A stretch of DNA of 64,000 bases, from assembly GCA_902492205.1 (NCBI GenBank), contig CABUKU010000012.1, positions 36,218-100,217 on the forward strand, read 5' to 3'. Positions 1 through 9,502 of the stretch are shown here, piece after piece. The notes beneath the pieces were generated by a model. That model was not told the origin of the DNA, made no database searches, and was given only the letters and a program-made list of their open reading frames with translations. How positions within the stretch are numbered: position 1 is the stretch's first letter; each line of letters begins with the position of its first letter. The position numbers and the translations under genes were made by a program. The stretch is from an uncultured Bacteroides sp. (lineage in GTDB: Bacteria > Bacteroidota > Bacteroidia > Bacteroidales > Bacteroidaceae).

Positions 1-1
1 C

Positions 2-556
2 AAAGCTCTTTCGTATTTTGAGATAGGAAAACAACCCGCATTAGATGTATTAGGAAATGAAACGATTACAACTTCTTTCAATGAGGGGTATACGTCAATG
101 AAACGTATACTACAAGATATAGAAGAAACAAAATTCAAAAAGGATTTACCCCCTATCATCTCAAGAATAAATAAGATCAGAATAGTGCCATGGGCAACAC
201 CCGATTTAGCGGAAAAGCTGAATCAATTCTATACTAAGGAATACAAGATTAATGATTTTAAAGAAAGTGACATAATGAAACCGTTAATAGAGGTAGTGAG
301 GACATTGTTCGGTAACGGAGTAAAATTTGAAAATCAAATCTTAGCAGAGAATGATTATATTGCAAATATAGTATTTCAAGCCTTTAGTGAGGGTACTATT
401 CCTGCATGGGAAATAGAAATACCTGTTCAAGGGGATAAATCTACTATACTCCTTAATGATAACATTGTTGGAACAATCAAATTCGGACATCAGACTATTG
501 TTGATTATATTGTTGATGCAAGAAAAGAAATTATAGAGAATGGACAAAAGGCTTAA
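2..556 (+). CDS. 3'-end of an unrecognised protein gene (5' truncated by the window)
   Basis: The reading frame is open from base 2, runs through an internal ATG at 98 without interruption and stops at TAA 554-556. The real start therefore probably lies outside the window, and the ATG at 98 is likely internal. About 184 residues are visible. They are rich in Lys, Ile and Glu, with no signal peptide, membrane segment or motif I can name. The gene is convergent with the S9 peptidase gene; a strong hairpin lies between them. No function is proposed. Confidence 0.6.
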   Translation, partial: KALSYFEIGKQPALDVLGNETITTSFNEGYTSMKRILQDIEETKFKKDLPPIISRINKIRIVPWATPDLAEKLNQFYTKEYKINDFKESDIMKPLIEVVRTLFGNGVKFENQILAENDYIANIVFQAFSEGTIPAWEIEIPVQGDKSTILLNDNIVGTIKFGHQTIVDYIVDARKEIIENGQKA

Positions 557-665
557 ACATCATATACGTTAACTTAAGTACCCAATCGGTCAAGCCGGCA
601 ACGACAAATGTGTGGTTCATTATAACCCATGAAAGCACTGAAAGCGGATGAAGGCAAAAAAGTAA

Positions 666-733
666 TTGTCCTTTCATCGCTTTCGCTTTGCTGCAAAGGG
701 TTACAGCAAACTGTGAAAGCAATGAAAGGACAA
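666..733. terminator. Long hairpin between convergent genes; member of a hairpin repeat family
   Basis: Bases 666-684 pair with 715-733 (19 bp, one mismatch), and TTTGCTG (687-693) pairs with CAGCAAA (704-710) inside. The element lies between the stops of two convergent genes and can serve as a terminator for both. Its core, TTGCTGcAAAGGGTTaCA, recurs at 32907-32923 as TTGCTGtAAAGGGTTtCA, so it also belongs to a dispersed repeat family seen in this window. Confidence 0.6.
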
Positions 734-756
734 AACAATAAATGTACGAATAAGAG

Positions 757-3507
757 TTATTTCACTGAATCAGGCTCCAACTCGAACCCGAAATACTGCC
801 CTTTCCTTGTGGCGGGAACTCCGTTCTTCATCCACGCAGGCATGGGAGCACCTTTCAGGTAATGGTCGAAGAACTGTTGCAAACGAATGGATAAATCCTT
901 TTTGTTGCGACGTTCCACCAAATTGTGCGCTTCATTATTATATTGCAGCATCCACACTTTTTTACCCAAACGGCGCAAGGCAGTGAAATACTCGATTCCC
1001 TGATACCAAGGCACTGCTCCGTCTTTATCATTGTGCATGATAAGCAAAGGTGTCTCCACTCGGTCTGCCTTAAACAAAGGTGAGTTGGCAATATATAACT
1101 CCGGTGCTTCCCACAAGCTGCGCCCTATGCGGCTCTGTGTATGCTCGTACTGGAACTGGCGACATTCGCCGGACTCCCAACGGATACCTCCGTAGGCACT
1201 TGTCATATTGGAAACGGGTGCGCCTGCCCCGGCTGCTTTAAACATATTGGTTCTTGTTACCAGATAAGCCACCTGATAACCTCCCCAGCTCTGTCCCTGA
1301 ATAGCCACGTTGTCACGGTCTACCCAAGAGTTCTTGCACAGGTTTTCCACACCGGACACAATGCAGTTGTAGGCCGACTCGCCCGGAATGCCTGTATTGT
1401 ACACAATATCGGGCACAAAAACAAGATACCCTCTGCTGCAATAGAATGGGATATTGATAGTGGAACGGCTTGGAGCCGGCTCATAATAATCATACAATGT
1501 ATTGGATTTCCTCTCGTAGAAATAGAGAATCATCGGATATTTCTTTGTCACATCAAAACCTTCGGGCTTATAAAGAATGCCTTTTAAGGGAGTTCCGTCG
1601 AAAGCTTCCCACGAAACAAGTTCGGGTGTTCCCCAAAGATATTCTTTCATTTGCGGATTGATGTCGGAAAGGCGTTGTTCCTGCTTCCACATGTTGCGGG
1701 TGACATATATATCGGGGGAAGTATTGAAATTGGCTTTCCGGTAGATATACACCTCGGCATCGGCTGCTTTCTTTAATCCCGAAAAAGAATATCCATCCAA
1801 TATACACATAACCGGAGCATTCTCTTTACCCACCTTTACCGTAGTAAAACCATTCTTCTTTGAGCCTTCATCAAAGACGGTCAGCAGAAGTGTTTCCTGC
1901 GGACGGATGAATTCTTTCTGCCAACTGATTTTCTCTTTCGTATCCACATAACGGAATGTATGCTTGTTCTTTCTTCCGTTACCCTGTGTGAGATTGATAA
2001 CAGAAGCACCATTGGGTGTAATTTTCCATATATCATAGCGGTCGTAGAGCAAGACCTCCTTATCTCCTTCCGTCCACCCTGCCATTCCATAAGGCGATAC
2101 AAACATCGGTCTGTCAAAATCTTCTTGTTCAAAAGCCACTCCGCATTTATCCGTCAGGCAAGTTTGCTTTCCGCTTTCTACATCGTAGCTGTACCACTGT
2201 TTGTCGTTGCCGAACCACAGCAAATATTTTCCATCGGGCGAAGGATACACATCACTCCAGATGCGCTTTGCCACAGGCTTCTTTGTCCCCTTTTCCGCAT
2301 TGAGCAACCAAATATCCTTTTGTCCGGCTCCTTCCCAGTTGGCTTCCACTTTATAGGGAGTGTAATCCAAAGCAAGCATCCATGAGGAATTACCTCTATC
2401 CAGCGGAACAATGTTTTCCCAGCGTTTCACAGTAAGCGGAGTCAGTTCACCCGCTTTGTTCAAATCAATATAGGAAAGATATGTTTTCTTCAAATCCCTT
2501 TGTTTACGGATAAGCTGCATGGGTTGCAGGTCGGGATCGGCATAATGCCACACATCCAAAGCTGCGGTTTCAAAGTCCACAATCGTAGTATCTTTGGGAG
2601 GTATAACGGGAGCAATGCCGATAAACAACCTTTTTCCATTCTCACCAAACCACGGTTTCGCATTCTCCGTCAACGCCCACCCTTGCGGCATCTTGCCGGG
2701 GTATTTTGCACTGTTAATCAAGACCGAAACTTCCTTGCTTCCTTTTGTATGCAGATAAAGGTCACAGCGTTTGCTTCCACTTGTCAGAGTGTCTTTTGAT
2801 GCAAGGAAAGTCATCTTTGTCCCTGAAACATCAAAAGCAGGCAAAGAATAAAAAGCCAATCCCTCCGAAAGGCAAACAGGCGAGAGTGAGGGCAACTCAT
2901 ATACATTGACACAATTAGGTATTTCTTTTTTCTTCTTGGACGGCATAACCACAGTTACCAGCCGGTCGCCCTGTCTGTTGAAAGCATAGTCTTTTACATA
3001 CATCATAGTGTCCAGACGTGCTGTGGCGAATTGGTAAAGAACCAAAGACGAGTCCGACCTCCCAAATGCCACATAAGGTGCACCGAGTTCACCCATCTTA
3101 TAGGATTTAATCTTGGCAAACTTATGCAACCGTCCCTGTTGCAAATCAATAACCGCCAATGAATCTTGCGGAAGTTTATCACCTTTTTTCTTTTTTATCT
3201 TAGCTTTGCGTACATCCTGATAGAATGGTTTTATCATGCAAACGGCATATTTCCCTTCAGGAGTAAATGCGAGTTTATACCCCCGGTCAATAATCAGTTC
3301 ATTATTATTCTTCAAATGGCGGATAACCAACTTTCCGTCACCCTCTTGCGGTTCAACCACATAAGAAACGAACTGTCCGTCGGCAGTAATCTGCGGAGCA
3401 ACAACAGACTTCCAATCATCATACACCGAGTGGTCGAGTGCTTTTTTCTGCGCCCATGCAGGAAATATCATAAGAGCCAATGCACCCAGTAAAAGGTATT
3501 TTTTCAT
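757..3507 (-). CDS. S9 family (prolyl oligopeptidase/DPP-like) serine peptidase, secreted
   Basis: This 916-residue protein starts with a signal peptide ending AWAQ (residues 1-20). The long middle part is the beta-propeller-type region of S9 peptidases, and the C-terminal quarter is an alpha/beta-hydrolase domain. The catalytic triad is visible: Ser740 in GQSWGGY, Asp829 in NDKDGAVP and His861 in NEAHNL. S9 enzymes cut short peptides, usually near proline; location is periplasm or envelope. It lies downstream of, and on the same strand as, the SusC/SusD locus, but a strong terminator (3534-3577) separates them, so it is probably its own unit. Exact substrate preference cannot be read from the sequence. 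Confidence 0.93.
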   Translation of the reverse strand: MKKYLLLGALALMIFPAWAQKKALDHSVYDDWKSVVAPQITADGQFVSYVVEPQEGDGKLVIRHLKNNNELIIDRGYKLAFTPEGKYAVCMIKPFYQDVRKAKIKKKKGDKLPQDSLAVIDLQQGRLHKFAKIKSYKMGELGAPYVAFGRSDSSLVLYQFATARLDTMMYVKDYAFNRQGDRLVTVVMPSKKKKEIPNCVNVYELPSLSPVCLSEGLAFYSLPAFDVSGTKMTFLASKDTLTSGSKRCDLYLHTKGSKEVSVLINSAKYPGKMPQGWALTENAKPWFGENGKRLFIGIAPVIPPKDTTIVDFETAALDVWHYADPDLQPMQLIRKQRDLKKTYLSYIDLNKAGELTPLTVKRWENIVPLDRGNSSWMLALDYTPYKVEANWEGAGQKDIWLLNAEKGTKKPVAKRIWSDVYPSPDGKYLLWFGNDKQWYSYDVESGKQTCLTDKCGVAFEQEDFDRPMFVSPYGMAGWTEGDKEVLLYDRYDIWKITPNGASVINLTQGNGRKNKHTFRYVDTKEKISWQKEFIRPQETLLLTVFDEGSKKNGFTTVKVGKENAPVMCILDGYSFSGLKKAADAEVYIYRKANFNTSPDIYVTRNMWKQEQRLSDINPQMKEYLWGTPELVSWEAFDGTPLKGILYKPEGFDVTKKYPMILYFYERKSNTLYDYYEPAPSRSTINIPFYCSRGYLVFVPDIVYNTGIPGESAYNCIVSGVENLCKNSWVDRDNVAIQGQSWGGYQVAYLVTRTNMFKAAGAGAPVSNMTSAYGGIRWESGECRQFQYEHTQSRIGRSLWEAPELYIANSPLFKADRVETPLLIMHNDKDGAVPWYQGIEYFTALRRLGKKVWMLQYNNEAHNLVERRNKKDLSIRLQQFFDHYLKGAPMPAWMKNGVPATRKGQYFGFELEPDSVK

Positions 3508-3533
3508 ATTATCAGTTTTAAGTTTGCTAAAAT

Positions 3534-3577
3534 AAAGAAACTTTCATCACAAAAGAGCTCATGATGAAAGTTTCTTT
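3534..3577 (-). terminator. Rho-independent terminator of the first SusC/SusD locus
   Basis: A perfect 16-bp stem (3534-3549 with 3562-3577) has a 12-base loop, with U-rich sequence following on the minus strand. It lies just after the last gene of the locus (stop at 3602) and before the S9 peptidase start. Confidence 0.8.
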
Positions 3578-3601
3578 TCATAAAAGATAGAATTTATCTT
3601 G

Positions 3602-5464
3602 TTACCACCAATCAGTATAAGGTTTAACTCCGGTTATCCGAAGAACTCCCATCCGTTTATACTTTTCAGGAGAATGAACTGGAATCAAATAAAGAAGTGC
3701 TCTTCTGTCATCTGTTGTTATGGTCGTTGAGCTTTCATCATCCCAATCTATCACGAAAGAATCTTGTGTGACAAACTCAACAGAACGTATCAAATCATCA
3801 GTCTGATTATTCTTTTGTGCACTATTTGCAAGATTTGAAGCGTTACTGCCTTCTGTTGTCGAATGTGTACAAGTATACACATAATCTTTAGTCATATCCA
3901 ATTTCGTTTTCCAAGTAGCAGAATAATTGCTTCCTGAAGAATTGGAATAATAAGCTATTGAATTTAAATAAGCAGGTTCTCCACTTGCATTGGGTACAAT
4001 ATAAAGTCTGAAATATTTCAGAGTTCTTTTATAAGTAGTTAACACATTCTCCAAAAGACTATATGCTTCCAATTGGTCTTCCGAACAACCCTCACCCGGA
4101 ACTGTTGGAGACATATACATTCCATTAAAATCCGTTCCTTCGGTAGCAGCTTTAAAATAATTAGCAACCGGCTCTCGTGTGGTAAATGTTACTTCTTCAC
4201 CATAATTGATTCCGTATTGGTTGGTAACATAAGCACGAACATAATATTTAGTGGAAGGAACCAAGCAGAATAATTGAAGCGCATCAAACTCTCCTACTTT
4301 ATTGAAAGAAGCATCTGCCTTAACATGATCACCCGCAACAGTAGGTGCGGTCTTTGTACCCCAGCAAATACCGACTTCGGTTACAGGAACGGATTTCAAT
4401 CCCAAACTAAGCACTTCACCACCGATAAATGCCCTATGAGCAGTAATGTGCGTAGTAGCAACCGTGGAAATAAGAGCTTTGTTACTCAAAGTCAACACTG
4501 TAGTTTCTTCACCATAAGATACTCCATTTTTATTCTTCGCATACGGACGAACATAATATTTCGTATCTCCATCCAAATCTGCTATCACTGATTTCACTGT
4601 ACCGTCTCCCTCACCAAATTTCTTCACGGTATTCTTTTCTACCGTTGGTTTGGTTTTCGTTCCGTAAGCTACACCATATTCCAATATTGGCAACTCAGTA
4701 CCCGATGTTGCGGTTACTTCCGCATCAAAGCTGTCACCTGTTATATTATCTGTGGTTAATGACAACACAGGATCGGCATATTTAAGAGTAGTAAAAGAAT
4801 ACGATGCACTGTAAACAGTTCCACCGGAATAGGTGGCATAGGCAATAACATAATATTCCGTATTGTCTGTTAACTCTGCCAAAGCAGTTTCTTCGGGATC
4901 TTTCGACACATCCAATTTGACAACCGTTCCTTTTTCCAGACTCAAATCTTCGGACTCTCCGTAAATAATACCATAATCGCTTACTTCAATGCCTCCGTCA
5001 ATCAACATTTGCGAAACCACAACGGCCGTAGTTGTTTTGATTGTTTTCACTTCATTAATACTGGTTACAGGTTTTCCATGCGCCATAGTTGTGCATTGTT
5101 TCTGCTCACCATAAATAATTTCACCCGCACCATTGCGTGCATATGCTCTGACATAATAGGCTGTACCTTCTTCCAAACTTGTAAGGTTGCTCGTAAACTC
5201 TCCTGCACCGTTGCCGTCCGTTGTATGAGAATTCTTCACTGTCGGCATTGGAGATGTATTCCAGCACACTCCCCTATCTTTGGCATAGCCGGTGATTATT
5301 TCACCGCCACACACAGCACTGTCGAAAGTAATATTCTTTAGATTGCCGGTTACTATCGTAACCGGTTCACCATTATCTTCCTCATCATCCTTGCACGAAA
5401 CCAAAGTGAGTAACGAGCCGACAACAAGCAATAACAATAATCTTATATATTTATATTCCTTCAT
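3602..5464 (-). CDS. Lipoprotein with repeated fibronectin-III-like domains
   Basis: This 620-residue lipoprotein has the lipobox LVSC (Cys25). It is followed by about four tandem modules of roughly 95 residues. They repeat phrases such as GVCWNTSPMPTV, YGTKTKPTVEKN and WGTKTAPTVAGD, each followed by TKYYVRAYA/TNxxGxxYGEE. This is the FN3-like pattern common in Bacteroidetes surface lipoproteins. The C-terminal 190 residues (from about EPVANYF) have no recognised domain and are Tyr/Ser/Asn rich. It is the last gene of the locus, 9 bases after the preceding gene's stop. Inferred role: surface-exposed binding or accessory protein for the SusCD transporter. Confidence 0.75.
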   Translation of the reverse strand: MKEYKYIRLLLLLVVGSLLTLVSCKDDEEDNGEPVTIVTGNLKNITFDSAVCGGEIITGYAKDRGVCWNTSPMPTVKNSHTTDGNGAGEFTSNLTSLEEGTAYYVRAYARNGAGEIIYGEQKQCTTMAHGKPVTSINEVKTIKTTTAVVVSQMLIDGGIEVSDYGIIYGESEDLSLEKGTVVKLDVSKDPEETALAELTDNTEYYVIAYATYSGGTVYSASYSFTTLKYADPVLSLTTDNITGDSFDAEVTATSGTELPILEYGVAYGTKTKPTVEKNTVKKFGEGDGTVKSVIADLDGDTKYYVRPYAKNKNGVSYGEETTVLTLSNKALISTVATTHITAHRAFIGGEVLSLGLKSVPVTEVGICWGTKTAPTVAGDHVKADASFNKVGEFDALQLFCLVPSTKYYVRAYVTNQYGINYGEEVTFTTREPVANYFKAATEGTDFNGMYMSPTVPGEGCSEDQLEAYSLLENVLTTYKRTLKYFRLYIVPNASGEPAYLNSIAYYSNSSGSNYSATWKTKLDMTKDYVYTCTHSTTEGSNASNLANSAQKNNQTDDLIRSVEFVTQDSFVIDWDDESSTTITTDDRRALLYLIPVHSPEKYKRMGVLRITGVKPYTDWW

Positions 5465-5473
5465 ATCTTAATC

Positions 5474-6916
5474 TTATTTTTGTTGTAATTGTCCTGCAAT
5501 ATAAAGTTCTTCATCGTCCACTCTATACAAACCTCCTATATTTCCGGTTAATCCGGATGTCTTGTTAGGTGCCCAGTCTATGCGGAATGTATGAGGAGTA
5601 ATCTTTGATTTCACAGACTCACTCCAATTTGAACTACTATATTTAGAATATTCGATAGTACAGAAGAAATCGGGTATCGGCCTTAAGAAAGGTTCTTGTC
5701 CTCTTTCGTTGCTGCTGCCACTCTGTTCTCTATCCAAGAAAGTTATTGTTCCGTCATCATTTGTCTGGTATGTATAATTCCATGTTGCATTATACTCTTT
5801 CCCTGCCGAGTTAGCATATCGAACTACCAAAGTAAATTGCGGTTTTCCACTGGTTGCATTCTCTGTAAAAGCGCAGGTTACATATATAATTGTACGGCTA
5901 TTACCCTTCAATGCATTGTAAGCCGGAGTATAAACCAGATCCATAAACTTCTGCGGAATAGTACCCTGCATGGTATTAGCATCCACATATAATTTTGTAA
6001 ATGTTTGGTTAACACCAAAGTTCAACGGATAAGGAGGAACCTCATTGTCGAATACATCGTATGTGCCCTTCTCACCTACCATGACATAGCATTTCTTGCT
6101 TTCGTCCCAAGTCATTCCCGAAAACTTTTCCCCTAATAACTCTATAGGATCAAAGAAATGAACATCACTCGTTTGTCTTTCACCCGTTAAATATTGGAAA
6201 TCAAGATAAGAACCGACCGATTCCTCAATAATATTATTATCCTTATCCATATAAGCGAATTCGGTTTTACGTGAGTTAGGCTTTGTCATCAGTTTAGTTT
6301 CTCTCACTTGTATGGAAGGAAATTTATTATTGTCCAAATAATCATTCAAGCCATTGAATACTGATTTTAAACCTCCTTTAGATACCCATTCAACCTCTTC
6401 GGGAGTAGCCGGTTCCATGTAGGCAGTACACGAATTATAGTTTCCCCTTAAATAGATTTTCCCATTATCAACTTTAATAAAACTGAATTCAAAATCAGAT
6501 TTCAATCCCTCTCCTTTATCACCTCCGTTCAAATCCTTTTGAGGATCTGCCAAAACATGGAGATAAGTATATGTATCAAACAATATAGAAGGAGCCAGCA
6601 AAGATTTAATGCGATAACTTGACTCTTGGGGTATCTTAGAAGTTTCTCCGGCACTGTTGATGTCATAATCCAAATCTGATAACATGGTAACACGGTTAGG
6701 AGAATTAAAAGACAACCAAAAGCGATACCCTCCCCCAAGTTCGGTATTAACCGATAAGAACCAACCGTTAGGAGAAGAGTCCAGTATATCCTGATACTCG
6801 TTCATCGTTTCATGCAAGCGGTCATCAGGAGATTGCTGAAAAATGTTATCTTCCATCTTTTCACATCCTGTCATAAACAGAAGCCCGCATAATATATATA
6901 TTAATTTCTTTTTCAT
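5474..6916 (-). CDS. DUF4302-type lipoprotein
   Basis: This 480-residue protein has an N-terminal lipobox (MTGC, Cys18). The region DSSPNGWFLSVNT and the overall layout resemble the DUF4302 family of Bacteroidetes lipoproteins, which typically sit beside SusC/SusD pairs. The function is not established. The gene lies between the zinc metallohydrolase lipoprotein (17 bases upstream) and the FN3-repeat lipoprotein (9 bases downstream), so it is almost surely cotranscribed. Family assignment is from memory of the family pattern, not from a search. Confidence 0.7.
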   Translation of the reverse strand: MKKKLIYILCGLLFMTGCEKMEDNIFQQSPDDRLHETMNEYQDILDSSPNGWFLSVNTELGGGYRFWLSFNSPNRVTMLSDLDYDINSAGETSKIPQESSYRIKSLLAPSILFDTYTYLHVLADPQKDLNGGDKGEGLKSDFEFSFIKVDNGKIYLRGNYNSCTAYMEPATPEEVEWVSKGGLKSVFNGLNDYLDNNKFPSIQVRETKLMTKPNSRKTEFAYMDKDNNIIEESVGSYLDFQYLTGERQTSDVHFFDPIELLGEKFSGMTWDESKKCYVMVGEKGTYDVFDNEVPPYPLNFGVNQTFTKLYVDANTMQGTIPQKFMDLVYTPAYNALKGNSRTIIYVTCAFTENATSGKPQFTLVVRYANSAGKEYNATWNYTYQTNDDGTITFLDREQSGSSNERGQEPFLRPIPDFFCTIEYSKYSSSNWSESVKSKITPHTFRIDWAPNKTSGLTGNIGGLYRVDDEELYIAGQLQQK

Positions 6917-6933
6917 AGATTAATTCTTTAAAA

Positions 6934-7860
6934 TTAATTAGCTTCACTTACTACACTATTAATAGCATCTTGAACTAAAGACACTAATCCTTTTTCACCA
7001 TCATGGTCATAGAAATCAACTCCCCAAGTATCTTTCAGGTAATTGACTACCATTGATTCTTTTTGTCTGAGCGCTTCGGCCGGATTATAGGCCATTCCTA
7101 CATTCTGCGCGGGATCATCATAAACCGCCTGAGCCTTTGCAACTCTATCTTCATACCATTCCCGGCCATAAACAGCGATACGGGAAATCATTTCCACAAA
7201 GTCTTCATCAGGACCGCTACGTGCATATTTACTGATATATCCCAATTTAATTGCATCGCTGTCATCCGTATTACTCCAAGCCGTTACATACCCCCCCGGA
7301 GTTATAGACTTAAACTCTATCGGATACATGACTGTTTGATGCATTGTATGACCAAATTCATGATGTACGGTTTTCATTATTTCCTGAATCAATTCCTTAT
7401 CAGTTGAAGAAAACCAGTTCAAACGGAAAATAGTAATCTTCTTACCTCCTTCAGCCTCACCGACTTTAATCGTTCCGTCCGAATTATATTCCGGACTACC
7501 TACCAAAACATATCTTTTAGGAGCTAACTGACGTATAAAATTCGCGCCAACCAATGTTTCATAAGGTTCAATCCATACCTTTTTCACGACATTCATTACC
7601 GGAACAACCAAATCTTCTTTAATAGGAACTAAAGTCTTATTCAAATCCAACTCGGACTGATCCCACTTATACTTTACATCAATATTATAATCTTGTACCA
7701 GATTATCATGTATCCAGCTGTCCACCTCAGTTTGCACTACATCATCACCGCCCAATCCCAATATGTTCTGATCGGGATTAAAATCCTCTTCCGAACAAGA
7801 AAAGAGAAAAGCTGTGAGAATAAAATAGAAATAATATTTAAATAATTTCATAATCTTCAT
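6934..7860 (-). CDS. SusCD-associated zinc metallohydrolase lipoprotein (HExxH)
   Basis: The product is a lipoprotein (LFSC lipobox) with the metal-binding motif VHHEFGHTMHQ in its middle, a HExxH zinc site. It matches the family described as substrate import-associated zinc metallohydrolase lipoproteins encoded next to SusC/SusD. The longest frame begins at 7887 inside the susD stop region, but ATGs at 7872, 7860 and 7851 follow. I chose 7860 (MKIMKLFKYYF) because A-rich sequence precedes it and the signal peptide is then compact; 7851 is equally possible. It likely processes a proteinaceous or peptide substrate at the surface; the substrate is unknown. Confidence 0.78.
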   Translation of the reverse strand: MKIMKLFKYYFYFILTAFLFSCSEEDFNPDQNILGLGGDDVVQTEVDSWIHDNLVQDYNIDVKYKWDQSELDLNKTLVPIKEDLVVPVMNVVKKVWIEPYETLVGANFIRQLAPKRYVLVGSPEYNSDGTIKVGEAEGGKKITIFRLNWFSSTDKELIQEIMKTVHHEFGHTMHQTVMYPIEFKSITPGGYVTAWSNTDDSDAIKLGYISKYARSGPDEDFVEMISRIAVYGREWYEDRVAKAQAVYDDPAQNVGMAYNPAEALRQKESMVVNYLKDTWGVDFYDHDGEKGLVSLVQDAINSVVSEAN

Positions 7861-7880
7861 TTTTGAATTCATAGACAAGA

Positions 7881-9491
7881 CTACCATTCTCTACTCAATA
7901 AATTAGTACGAGGATTCAATTCCATCCCTGCCAATACAGATGTTTCGGGTATCTGAAGCACCCATCTGTCATCTCCGGGATATAATGTATTTGTGTCACC
8001 TTTATAATCTTTATGTACAATCGGAATTTTATAACGAGCCATATCCCAATAACGAAGCCCTTCCCACATAAATTCATTTCTTCTGAAATCAAGAATACAC
8101 AGAATCAAGGACTTCTTCAAATCAGACCATGAATTTGAATTATAAGCATTATATTTTGCCATAAAATGTTCGGGGTTATCACAAGCATCTTTATAAAAGC
8201 TCAATAACTTACTTTCTGTTATTGCATGACTTACCTCATTATAGTCTTTGATACGCTGGCGGCAAAATACATTCAAATCTGCAATAGCCTTATCATAATC
8301 ATCTAACATAGCATAAGCCTCAGCCCTGTTTAGCAAGATTTCCTCATTACGGAAATAAGAAAAAGCTGTATATCTCTTTCCTGTAGTTCCATTTATATCA
8401 TTGGCTACAAATTTATACTCAAATTTAGGAACATAATATTGATAACTGCTACTGCTATAAATACGGTAAGCCCATGTACCCGATGTCACATTGATTGCTC
8501 CCACAGTTTGATAAGCATCATTATAAAGACACGCATATCTCCATCTGTTCACACTATAAGCTAAACGGGAAACCATATTTGTCAATAATAAATTCGAAGT
8601 ATTCTTTGATGAAGAATAAAGCTGTTTTATTTGGTCAGAACCAACAGCAGTAGCAAAGTCAGTCAGCCAAGGTTGAAAATTGTTTTTTGCATAAATCGTA
8701 GCATCATCATTTACCGATACATTCTTAACCCCTGTTTTCTTATCTTCCACAAAATCCGTAGGAGCCGGAAATACCTTATTGGCATTTTCTATGACTTTAT
8801 CCCAATCCCCTTTGAAAAGATAAAAACGGGTTGCAAAGGCACGGGCAGCGGCTTGTGTAAAATGGAAACGCGGAGCCTGATAAACCACATCCGAACCTAT
8901 TTTATTCATCGCTGCATTCATATCTTCCTCAATAGATTTATAAGTCTCTTCCACGGTGCGGCGGTCATAAGATTCCAAAGCTACTTTCTCCGGTTCTGTA
9001 ACATAAGGAACACCTAAAGAACTGTTATCTCCACCTTTCTCATAAAATTTAGAATACATTGTAACCAATATGAAATGAGAGAAAGCCCTGATCATTTTTG
9101 CTTCGGCAATATAAGGATCTTGTTTAGTAGTATATCCCATTTTCTCTCCAGCTTCCAAAGCATGATTAACTTCTGCAATACTATAATAGCATTTTCTCCA
9201 TAAATAAGTCGGAGTATCTTGAGACTCCTCTGTCAAATCTCTCCAAAAGAATTGATAAGTGTTTGAGGAATTCTCTGTATATCCGGAACCTTTATCAGAC
9301 ACATAATCAGCCCTGTAATTCAAAATTGCGGGATAGCATGCTTCCGGATAGGCACCGGCTATCAATTTTGCCATCTTTTCAACTGAATCTATTTCAGTTC
9401 TATTATCAGGTACAACATCCAAATAATCATCACAACCGGCAAACATGACCGAAGTCAATCCGGCTAATATATATTTTATGTATTTATTCAT
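7881..9491 (-). CDS. susD: SusD/RagB-family outer-membrane nutrient-binding lipoprotein
   Basis: This 536-residue lipoprotein (FAGC, Cys20, then DDYLDVVPD) has the typical SusD N-terminus. The C-terminal half carries the family phrases NEEILLNRAEAYAMLDDYDKAIADLN and RRNEFMWEGLRYWDMARY, which form the TPR-like SusD fold. It caps the SusC barrel encoded 11 bases upstream and helps capture the substrate at the cell surface. The downstream metallohydrolase gene overlaps or abuts its stop. Confidence 0.95.
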   Translation of the reverse strand: MNKYIKYILAGLTSVMFAGCDDYLDVVPDNRTEIDSVEKMAKLIAGAYPEACYPAILNYRADYVSDKGSGYTENSSNTYQFFWRDLTEESQDTPTYLWRKCYYSIAEVNHALEAGEKMGYTTKQDPYIAEAKMIRAFSHFILVTMYSKFYEKGGDNSSLGVPYVTEPEKVALESYDRRTVEETYKSIEEDMNAAMNKIGSDVVYQAPRFHFTQAAARAFATRFYLFKGDWDKVIENANKVFPAPTDFVEDKKTGVKNVSVNDDATIYAKNNFQPWLTDFATAVGSDQIKQLYSSSKNTSNLLLTNMVSRLAYSVNRWRYACLYNDAYQTVGAINVTSGTWAYRIYSSSSYQYYVPKFEYKFVANDINGTTGKRYTAFSYFRNEEILLNRAEAYAMLDDYDKAIADLNVFCRQRIKDYNEVSHAITESKLLSFYKDACDNPEHFMAKYNAYNSNSWSDLKKSLILCILDFRRNEFMWEGLRYWDMARYKIPIVHKDYKGDTNTLYPGDDRWVLQIPETSVLAGMELNPRTNLLSREW

Positions 9492-9502
9492 ATACTATGT
9501 TT

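Noticed and set aside
629..862. 77-codon frame across the hairpin at 666-733
   Set aside because: It covers the palindromic repeat and runs into the S9 peptidase on the other strand; no signal or domain, so treated as chance.
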